Source: Gammaproteobacteria bacterium | GTDB taxonomy: Bacteria; Pseudomonadota; Gammaproteobacteria; DSM-26407 | DNA length: 8,528 nucleotides | Direction: 5' to 3' | NCBI GenBank assembly: GCA_028694565.1 | Contig: JAQVKR010000090.1 | Location: 1 to 8,528 of the forward strand | Part shown: positions 1 through 5,026 of the stretch, one piece after another | How positions within the stretch are numbered: position 1 is the stretch's first letter | Layout: every line of letters begins with the position of its first letter | Notes under the pieces: generated by a model | Databases searched by the model: none | Told to the model about the DNA's origin: nothing | The model's input: only the letters and a program-made list of their open reading frames with translations | Translations under genes and position numbers: made by a program

Positions 1-617
1 GATCTCAGCACCGCCCCCGGCTCCAGCCGGGCGCGGATCGCCTCGGCCTGGGCCGCGCGCTCCTCCTCCAGCACCGCGCGCCTGGAGAGGACCACGTTGG
101 GGCGCCGGCCGCCCTCGATGCGGGTGACGCGGAAGGAGAGGTGCTGGCCCACGAAGGGCTCCAGATCCTCCACGAAGCGAATGTCCGCCTGGGAGGCGGG
201 GCAGAAGGCGCGCAGGCCCGCCACCTGCACCTCCAGGCCGCCCTTGGTGACGGCGCTGACCAGCCCCTCCACCGGCAGGCCGCTGCGGAAGGCCTCCTCC
301 AGCTCGCCGGTGTCGTGGACGTGGCGCTGGGTGCCGGTGCCCAGCAGCAGGGTCCCGGTGCGCTCGTCGTTGCTGATCACCACCGCCTCGACGCTGTCCC
401 CCTCCGCCACCTTCAGCGTGCCGTCGGGGTCGGTGAGCTCGGCGATGTCGATGGAGCCCTCCACCTTGCCGCCGAGGTCCACGAAGGCGCGCTCGGCGTC
501 GATGGAGATGATGGTTCCGCGCACGTGGTCACCCGCCTGCGGCGTGGCCTTGGCGGGGGCGGGGTGTTCGCGATCGTACTGCCGGAGCAGCGCTTCGAAG
601 TCTTCGGTATCGGCCAT
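1..617 (-). CDS. S1-domain RNA-binding protein (ribosomal protein S1-like), partial, C-terminus beyond the left edge
   Basis: The frame opens at ATG 617 (MADTEDFEALLRQYDREHP) and stays open to the window edge, giving 205 residues without a stop. Two S1 (OB-fold) repeats are visible. The first is at about residues 29-84 (GDHVRGTIISID, then AFVDLGGKVEGSI). The second is at about 110-182 (VEGLVSAVTKGGLEVQVAGLRAFCPASQ, quoted here in outline, ending VVLSRRAVLEEE). 'LEPGAVLR' at the edge looks like the start of a third. Tandem S1 repeats bind single-stranded RNA; whole paralogues of this kind are usually about 400 residues, shorter than the six-repeat ribosomal S1. The acidic N-terminus before repeat 1 suits a free cytoplasmic RNA-binding protein rather than a fused enzyme. 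The gene lies 41 nt downstream of the lipoprotein gene. No Shine-Dalgarno sequence precedes the ATG. S1 identity is secure; whether it is rpsA itself or a paralogue cannot be settled, though the N-terminus favours a paralogue. Confidence 0.88.
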   Translation of the reverse strand, partial: MADTEDFEALLRQYDREHPAPAKATPQAGDHVRGTIISIDAERAFVDLGGKVEGSIDIAELTDPDGTLKVAEGDSVEAVVISNDERTGTLLLGTGTQRHVHDTGELEEAFRSGLPVEGLVSAVTKGGLEVQVAGLRAFCPASQADIRFVEDLEPFVGQHLSFRVTRIEGGRRPNVVLSRRAVLEEERAAQAEAIRARLEPGAVLR

Positions 618-624
618 GGGGGAG

Positions 625-630
625 ATTTTA
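625..630 (-). promoter_or_regulatory. AT-rich element (possible -10 box) just upstream of the S1-protein start
   Basis: On the minus strand TAAAAT ends 7 nt before the ATG at 617, and the intervening bases are CTCCCCC. It matches the sigma70 -10 consensus at 5 of 6 positions and stands out in a GC-rich region. If used as a -10 box, transcription would begin at or next to the ATG, giving a leaderless or nearly leaderless mRNA. I see no matching -35 box. It could instead be an AU-rich unstructured patch that helps ribosome loading. Confidence 0.25.
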
Positions 631-658
631 ATCCGGATAGTCCGTCGGCAGGCGCGCT

Positions 659-1012
659 TCACCGCGCCTGCCGGGTGAGGCGCGCGGTCTGTTCGCCGTC
701 GCGCAGGAGTGTCGCAGTGCCGTCGCCTTCCACCACCAGGCGGTAGTGCTCCTCGAGGTCGGGATTGGACGCGGGTTTGCAGGCCAGGGCGATGGTCCGC
801 GCGCTGTCCCCGCTCCAGAAGCAGTGCCGCCCCGCCTGCGCCTCGCCGGCGGCGAACAGGTCGGCCCGGCCCTCGTAGGTGACCTCCAGGCGCTGGAAGC
901 CGGCGCCGGAGCCGGGCGCGGCGATCCAGGTGCCGGCGGCGGGGTGCGGCGCGCAGCCGGCCAGGGCCAGCGCGGCGGCCAGGCAGGCGAGGGGAATTCC
1001 CGGTCGTTTCAT
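659..1012 (-). CDS. Small putative outer-membrane lipoprotein
   Basis: 117 residues. The N-terminus is a lipoprotein signal peptide: positive residues (MKR), a hydrophobic stretch from residues 6 to 18, and the lipobox L17-A-G-C20, with Cys20 as the lipidated residue. Position +2 is Ala, not Asp, which by the usual sorting rule predicts the outer membrane. The mature part (about 97 residues) has alternating short beta-like strands (GTWIAAP, FQRLEVTYEG, HYRLVVEGDGTATLLRDG, TARLTRQ), suggesting a small beta-barrel or sandwich. Cys64 and Cys78 could form a disulphide in the periplasm. I do not recognise a named domain. The gene lies 108 nt after the ClC gene on the same strand. The region before its ATG has only a weak GGAA as ribosome binding site, so translation may be modest. 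The signal peptide is well supported; function is unknown. Confidence 0.8.
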   Translation of the reverse strand: MKRPGIPLACLAAALALAGCAPHPAAGTWIAAPGSGAGFQRLEVTYEGRADLFAAGEAQAGRHCFWSGDSARTIALACKPASNPDLEEHYRLVVEGDGTATLLRDGEQTARLTRQAR

Positions 1013-1120
1013 GGTGTGTTCCGCGGGTGGAAAGGAGAAACGTACCCCGATTCGGCGGCGCGGGCAAACCCCGGCGGCGGGACGGGCGGCGGCTCCGTTT
1101 CCCCGCCACCGCGGCGCCGG

Positions 1121-2872
1121 TCAGTAGCGGTAGCCGTGCTCGATGTCGGCGCGGGTCAGCACGCCGTAGACGCGCGGAATGCCCGGCACCGTGGTGCGGA
1201 TCACGTACAGGGCCTCGGCGCCGTGGCGGTGCATCTCCTCCTGCGCCTCCTGCAGGCTCGCCTGGATGTCCACGGGCGTGGCGGTGAGACGGTCGGCGGG
1301 GAGCTCCAGCAGGTCGAACGCCTCCCGCTCCGGCGCCTCGTGCAGCGCCCGCACTAAATCCACCGCCGGGAGCAGCTGGGCGGGACCCGCCTCGGGGCGC
1401 ACCAGGATCCAGGCGGGGGCGTCCGCCAGCTCTTTCTCCACCCGGGTGCGGTCGGGCCGCGCGGGCAGCTGGGCGTAGCTGCGGCTCATCACGCCGGCCA
1501 CTCCCACCTGGCGCAGCGCCCGGGCGATGCGGTCGTTGCGGTAGTCCACCCCCATGGAGCGCAGCAGCGCCAGGAAGGCCGACTCGCGGCGGTGCAGGGC
1601 GCCGCAGGTGAGGGTGGCGGCGATCACCGCCAGCATGCCCGGGAAGAGGATGTTGGGATTGCCGGTGAGCTCCAGGATGGCCAGCAGCGCCGCCAGCGGC
1701 GCCTGCAGCACGCCGGCCATCATCGCCCCCATGCCGAGCATGACGTGGAAGCCCACCGAGGCCTCGGGGATGAAGCCGAGGCCCTGCGCCACCACGGCGA
1801 ACAGGCCGCCGCCCATGGCGCCGATGACCAGCGACGGGCCGATGAGCCCGCCGGGCACGCCGAGCCCCACCGCCGCGGCGGTGGCCAGCAGCTTCACCAC
1901 CACCATGGCCGCCAGCAGGCCGAGGGTCACCTCCCCCAGCAGCGCCTGGTTGACGGTGTCGTAGCCGAGGCCCATGACCGCCGGCACCCACAGGGCGATG
2001 AACCCCACCAGCGTCCCGGCGATCACGGGCCGCAGCCACAGGGGCAGCCGCCGGCCCCAGCCGTTGAACAGCAGCAGGGCGCGGATGAACAGCGCCGCGG
2101 CTCCGCCGAGCGCGATGCCCATGAGCAGGATCAGGGGCATCTCCGCCATGGAGCCGAGATCGAGGGGCGGGACGGTGAAGGCGAGATCGCGGCCGAAGGC
2201 GAGGCGGGTGAGGGTGGTGGCGCCGATGGTGGCGAGAATCACCGGGGCGAAGGCCGCCACGGTGGACTCCATCATCAGCACCTCCATGGCGAAGGCCACG
2301 CCCGCCAGCGGCGTGTTGAAGGTGGCGGCGATGCCCGCCGCGGCGCCGCAGGCGGCCACCACCCGCAGGCTGTTGTTGGGCAGCCGCAGCCACTGGGCGG
2401 GGATGTTGCTGGCCGCCGCGCCCAGGTGGATGCTCGGCCCCTCGCGGCCCACCGAGTGGCCCGCCACCAGCGCCAGGGTGCCGCCCACGAACTGCATCAG
2501 GGCGTTGCCCCAGGGCAGCCGCCCCTGGTGGTAGTCGAGCCGCACCAGCAGGTGCGGCACCCCCACCCGGCGCATCCCCTCGGGCACGGCGCGCCACAGC
2601 AGCCCGAGCACCAGCCCGCCCGCCACCGCCAGCAGCAGGCGCCACTCCGGCGCCAGGTGCTCGGAGTCGTAGAGGCGGCCGTGGAGGAAGGTGCGTTGCA
2701 GGATCTCCACGATCCAGCGGAACAGGATGATGACGCCGGCGGCCAGCACTCCGCTGAGGATGCCGAGCAGCGACAGCTCGGCGATGGCGTCGGCGCGGGA
2801 GGCCCGCAGGCGGAACGCCTCCAGGCGCCGCGTCGCGCCCGTTCGCAGTCGCTCGCCCATGCTTCCGGCCAT
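1121..2872 (-). CDS. ClC-family chloride channel/transporter with C-terminal CBS domains
   Basis: 583 residues from the chosen ATG at 2872. An inner-membrane ClC domain (about residues 30-440, many hydrophobic helices) is followed by a cytoplasmic CBS pair (about 460-513, degenerate, and 529-583, ending YGVLTRADIEHGYRY). The gating-glutamate motif GREGP is intact (Glu144), followed by the filter loop GVPGGLIGP near 338-346. By eye alignment to E. coli ClC, the GSGIP motif reads RVGVP (102-106; filter Ser becomes Val), the internal proton glutamate is Val198 (in AMEV), and the filter Tyr is Phe433. Glu-to-Val at the internal site is typical of ClC channels rather than Cl-/H+ exchangers, so passive anion conduction is my inference. 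CBS domains usually bind adenine nucleotides and modulate gating. The start is uncertain: ATG 2890 and 2860 are also in frame, but only 2872 has a well-spaced Shine-Dalgarno. A rare TTA leucine codon occurs at 1357-1355. The gene diverges from the 3034 gene. Confidence 0.93.
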   Translation of the reverse strand: MAGSMGERLRTGATRRLEAFRLRASRADAIAELSLLGILSGVLAAGVIILFRWIVEILQRTFLHGRLYDSEHLAPEWRLLLAVAGGLVLGLLWRAVPEGMRRVGVPHLLVRLDYHQGRLPWGNALMQFVGGTLALVAGHSVGREGPSIHLGAAASNIPAQWLRLPNNSLRVVAACGAAAGIAATFNTPLAGVAFAMEVLMMESTVAAFAPVILATIGATTLTRLAFGRDLAFTVPPLDLGSMAEMPLILLMGIALGGAAALFIRALLLFNGWGRRLPLWLRPVIAGTLVGFIALWVPAVMGLGYDTVNQALLGEVTLGLLAAMVVVKLLATAAAVGLGVPGGLIGPSLVIGAMGGGLFAVVAQGLGFIPEASVGFHVMLGMGAMMAGVLQAPLAALLAILELTGNPNILFPGMLAVIAATLTCGALHRRESAFLALLRSMGVDYRNDRIARALRQVGVAGVMSRSYAQLPARPDRTRVEKELADAPAWILVRPEAGPAQLLPAVDLVRALHEAPEREAFDLLELPADRLTATPVDIQASLQEAQEEMHRHGAEALYVIRTTVPGIPRVYGVLTRADIEHGYRY

Positions 2873-2878
2873 CACGCC

Positions 2879-2885
2879 CTCCCCC
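2879..2885 (-). promoter_or_regulatory. Ribosome binding site choosing the ClC start at 2872
   Basis: The minus strand reads GGGGGAG here, with GGAG ending 6 nt before ATG 2872. The in-frame ATG at 2890 has only GGGA three bases upstream, and ATG 2860 has GGAAG almost touching it. Spacing therefore favours 2872. A still longer frame from 3013 would run through the divergent promoter and encode a low-complexity Pro/Arg stretch, so it is not supported. Confidence 0.5.
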
Positions 2886-2927
2886 GCCATCGTCCCGATC
2901 GAGTATGGGGCGGCGGGGCGGGGCGGG

Positions 2928-2949
2928 CAACCGCCCGGCGGGGCGGTTG
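2928..2949. promoter_or_regulatory. Perfect 9-bp inverted repeat in the divergent promoter region (candidate operator)
   Basis: The arms CAACCGCCC (2928-2936) and GGGCGGTTG (2941-2949) are exact reverse complements with a GGCG centre. The right arm overlaps the candidate -35 hexamer at 2947-2952. A second GGGCGG at 2921-2926 can pair with the same CCGCCC core, so two hairpins compete. The position between divergent genes suits a repressor site or a leader hairpin of the ClC mRNA. In sequence this GC-rich, chance is a real alternative, although the AA/TT ends make it less trivial. Confidence 0.35.
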
Positions 2950-2976
2950 GCGCGGGGCGCCGGGCCTTGCTATAGA
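2947..2976 (+). promoter_or_regulatory. Sigma70-like promoter with extended -10 for the 3034 gene
   Basis: A -35-like TTGGCG (2947-2952) is followed, after 18 nt, by TATAGA (2971-2976). The bases before it are TGC, which makes a TG-n extended -10 element. The predicted start of transcription is near 2983, leaving a leader of about 50 nt before ATG 3034. It lies in one of the few AT-richer patches of the window, and the only gene it can serve in this orientation is the one at 3034. Confidence 0.6.
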
Positions 2977-3033
2977 TCACTTCTCGGTCGAACGGACGGG
3001 GATATTCCGACAATACCCACAGGAGACAGCCAG

Positions 3034-3525
3034 ATGCCCGAGATCACCAGCAGTGAATCGTTCCGGCAGTCGCTCAGTGAACTCCCGATCGCGCAGCAGC
3101 GACTGGTCGGTGCCCGCTTCATCGCCAATGTGCTCGATCTGACCACGGACGCGCGACTCAAGAGCGCGCAGGAGACGGCCGGCAGGCGGGAGGTGGACGC
3201 GCACGAGCTCGAGAGCGCCTATCATGCCGCCCATTCCTCCTATGTGGAGAACCATCCCCGCTCGGACCTGGCGGAGCTGGAATGGAGCAAGCAGGCGGCG
3301 CACTTTGTCGCCGAGGCCTGCATGGTCTGCCTGGCCCCCACCTACAGCGAGGCCCAGAAGCACCATCTGGCCGAGAAGGTGGCGAAATACTGCCTGATGG
3401 CGAGAATCTGCTCCAGCGTGGAGCACGAGGGGGACTATCCCAATTTCGACGCGACGGACGAGGCGGTGAAGAAAGAGACCCATGCCCAGCGCGATATTCT
3501 TTCCCGGTTCCTGGAGGAGGGCTGA
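3034..3525 (+). CDS. Conserved-looking hypothetical protein, all-helical, cysteine- and histidine-containing
   Basis: 163 residues, starting at ATG 3034 (MPEITSSESFRQSLSELP). The start is fixed by AGGAGA at 3021-3026, 7 nt upstream, the best Shine-Dalgarno in the window. Upstream in-frame sequence is only promoter. No signal peptide or membrane segment is visible, so it should be cytosolic. The composition (Ala, Glu, Leu, His, few Gly or Pro) predicts a bundle of about five helices. Cys96 and Cys99 (CMVC) and Cys120 and Cys126 (CLMARIC), with many histidines (57, 64, 67, 74, 90, 110, 111, 131, 150), could bind metal or act as a redox/thiol site; this is inference. I do not recognise the family. 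Its GC is about 63% (114 of 180 bases over three lines counted by hand), clearly lower than its neighbours, which suggests a separate history or high expression. It stands alone, divergent from ClC and convergent with mfnB. Confidence 0.85.
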   Translation: MPEITSSESFRQSLSELPIAQQRLVGARFIANVLDLTTDARLKSAQETAGRREVDAHELESAYHAAHSSYVENHPRSDLAELEWSKQAAHFVAEACMVCLAPTYSEAQKHHLAEKVAKYCLMARICSSVEHEGDYPNFDATDEAVKKETHAQRDILSRFLEEG

Positions 3526-3533
3526 GGCGCCGC

Positions 3534-3549
3534 CGGGCGCGGGCGCCCG
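3534..3549 (+). terminator. Weak candidate hairpin after the 3034 gene
   Basis: CGGGCGC and GCGCCCG are separated by GG, beginning 8 nt after the stop codon. With a realistic 4-nt loop the stem is 6 bp of pure GC. No run of T follows, so it is not a classical intrinsic terminator. The rest of the convergent gap to 3740 holds no gene that I can support. Confidence 0.22.
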
Positions 3550-3740
3550 TCGGTGATCGGGAGAGCGCGCGGCCCCGGTTCACGGTGGAGGGGGATCGCC
3601 CGCTGCGGCGTTGAACGGACGTTGCGCCGGCAGGTCACGGGGGAACGGAAGCCGGGCGGGCAGCGGCCGTCACGGCAGCGCCTGCCTGGCGGGAGGCGGT
3701 CCCCGGCCTGCCCGGTCCAAGCGGACGCACCATGCCGCCG

Positions 3741-4451
3741 CTACGGCCGGGCATCCGCCGCCGGGGGTTCCGCCCCGGCGGCCGGTATCATCCCCCGCAC
3801 CCGCTCCAGCGCTCCCGGATCGAGCCGCCCCGCCCGGTTCGCCCCGCCGCACAGCGCCCGCCGGAAGCCCAGGTAGTGGGGCTCCAGCGCCAGCAGCTCC
3901 GGCACATCCGCCTCCCGCAGCGAGCCCGCCAGCCCCGTCACCAGCCCGAGGTTGCGGCCGAGCGCGAGGAAGGCCTGCAGCTTGCGCCGGCTCACCAGCC
4001 CGGGGAGGGCGCCGGCGTGCTTGTCGGCGGTGTCCAGCATCACTCCGGTGAAGCCGGCCGCGCCGATCCGGGCCACCAGGCCGAGATCGGGGGCGCGGTC
4101 GGCGAACAGGACCGCCACCAGCCGCACCCCGGCGGCCAGCCGGCCCAGCGCCTCGATGCTGGCCTCGGTGCCCGGCTCGCCGGTGAGCCCCACCTTGACG
4201 TAGTCCACTCCGGTGACCGCCATGCGCCGCACCCGGGCCACCAGGGTGGCCGGATCCATGGGCAGGTCGCCCACCGTGGCGCTCACCGGCCGTCGCCGGC
4301 GCAAATGATCAACGATGGTCCGCACCCGGGGCTCGGGCAGGGCGCCCAGCGCGCCATGGGCCGGGTCCTTGAGGTCGATGAGGTCGGCGCCCCCGGCCAG
4401 GGCCAGATCCGCCTCCTCCTGCGAGCACACGCTCGCCAGCATCCCGGTCAT
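3741..4451 (-). CDS. mfnB: MfnB, (5-formylfuran-3-yl)methyl phosphate synthase (DUF556)
   Basis: 236 residues. The family condenses two glyceraldehyde-3-phosphate molecules into 4-(hydroxymethyl)-2-furancarboxaldehyde phosphate, the furan precursor of methanofuran, using a TIM barrel and class-I-aldolase-type lysine chemistry in the cytosol. The three signature blocks are present: DLIDLKDP with Asp26 and Lys28, YVKVG with Lys86, and MLDTADKHAG with Asp140 and Lys144. These correspond to the catalytic Asp/Lys set described for the archaeal enzyme. The length is typical (about 235). The C-terminal tail (AAGAEPPAADARP) is low-complexity. ATG 4451 overlaps the stop of the DUF447 gene by 4 nt (ATGA), indicating translational coupling; an alternative ATG (Met4, 4442) is possible. 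As the last gene of the fhc operon it should supply the methylofuran-type cofactor used by Fhc. The frame stays open upstream through the other genes, but that part is not coding. Confidence 0.93.
   Translation of the reverse strand: MTGMLASVCSQEEADLALAGGADLIDLKDPAHGALGALPEPRVRTIVDHLRRRRPVSATVGDLPMDPATLVARVRRMAVTGVDYVKVGLTGEPGTEASIEALGRLAAGVRLVAVLFADRAPDLGLVARIGAAGFTGVMLDTADKHAGALPGLVSRRKLQAFLALGRNLGLVTGLAGSLREADVPELLALEPHYLGFRRALCGGANRAGRLDPGALERVRGMIPAAGAEPPAADARP
3757..3782 (-). repeat. 10-bp GC hairpin in the 3' end of mfnB
   Basis: GCCGCCGGGG (3757-3766) and CCCCGGCGGC (3773-3782) are perfect reverse complements with a 6-nt loop. They lie in the last codons of mfnB, 13 nt before the stop codon. 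No T tract follows on the minus strand. It could slow 3' decay or assist factor-dependent termination of the operon, or it could simply follow from Ala/Pro/Gly codons in GC-rich DNA. Confidence 0.35.
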
Positions 4452-5014
4452 GCGCACGCCTCCCGCCGCCGGTGGGCGGAGACCGCCGCCAGCAGCCACG
4501 CCCAGGCCTCCCGCTCCCGCGCCACGGCGGTCTTCTCCACGGCGATGGCGAGGTAGCCGAGCTCCGCGTCGATTTTTTCCGGCGGCAGGCGGTCGAGGCG
4601 GCTCACCAGGATGGCCAGCTCCAGCACCGCCGCCTGGGCCCGGTTGAAGCCGCGGAAGGGGGCGTGGGTGGCATGGTGGCGGACGCGGCAGTGCAGCCGC
4701 GGGCGCACCGGGTCGTCCTCCACCCGCTCCACGCTCACCTCGGTGTGGGCGATGGCGCCCGCCAGGCGCAGCCCCGCCACCCGGTCGGTGGGCGCCACCG
4801 GCCAGTCCCGGCGCCCGGTGAGGCAGCCGGCGAAGACGCGCACGTCGTCGGTGCAGTTGATCGCCGCGCAGCCCTCCCGCAGCAGGTTGTCCAGGGTGCG
4901 CGAGGGGCGGAACGGGGCGATGAGCACCTCGCCGCCGCCCTCGCGCACGCCCATGGGGGCGATGTGGGCGCTGCCGTCGGCGTTGCGGGTGGTGACGATG
5001 ACTTCCTGGATCAT
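4448..5014 (-). CDS. DUF447-family protein (predicted flavin-binding split barrel) of the C1 cluster
   Basis: 188 residues, starting at ATG 5014 with GGAG about 6 nt upstream and 12 nt after the fhcA stop. The first ~110 residues (MIQEVIVTTRNADGSAHIAPMGV, shown in outline; then LIAPFRPSRTLDNL and the INCTDD segment) resemble the FMN-binding split-barrel fold of DUF447. The remaining helical part carries the family-like RGFNRAQAAVLELAIL (121-136) and YLAIAVEKTA (154-163) stretches. DUF447 genes occur in methanogens and in bacterial H4MPT gene sets, where they are associated with H4MPT or methanofuran metabolism. The exact reaction is not known to me. Its place between fhcA and mfnB, with a 4-nt overlap into mfnB, supports a role in making or maintaining the cofactor. 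The assignment to DUF447 is fairly firm; function is open. Confidence 0.82.
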   Translation of the reverse strand: MIQEVIVTTRNADGSAHIAPMGVREGGGEVLIAPFRPSRTLDNLLREGCAAINCTDDVRVFAGCLTGRRDWPVAPTDRVAGLRLAGAIAHTEVSVERVEDDPVRPRLHCRVRHHATHAPFRGFNRAQAAVLELAILVSRLDRLPPEKIDAELGYLAIAVEKTAVAREREAWAWLLAAVSAHRRREACA

Positions 5015-5026
5015 CGGTTTCTCCGG

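Noticed and set aside
1013..1120. GC-rich partial inverted repeats after the ClC stop, considered as a terminator
   Set aside because: The arms are short or widely spaced and no T run follows on the minus strand, so I cannot support a terminator there.
141..1357. Two successive plus-strand open frames (141-746 and 746-1357) opposite the S1, lipoprotein and ClC genes
   Set aside because: Both lack motifs and ribosome binding sites, and both mirror well-supported minus-strand genes.
2873..3013. ClC start at 3013, adding 47 residues
   Set aside because: The extension is Pro/Arg low-complexity, covers the divergent promoter and dyad, and lacks a Shine-Dalgarno; ATG 2872 is better supported.
1592..3142. 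516-codon plus-strand open frame antisense to the ClC gene and running into the 3034 gene
   Set aside because: The product is a His/Gln/Gly/Arg-rich string typical of the antisense of a hydrophobic, GC-rich gene. It also crosses the real promoter and start of the 3034 gene in another frame.
3158..3876. Several short open frames on both strands around the 3034 gene and the convergent gap
   Set aside because: They are Arg/Pro/Ser-rich, overlap the real gene or the mfnB end, and have no ribosome binding site or family resemblance.
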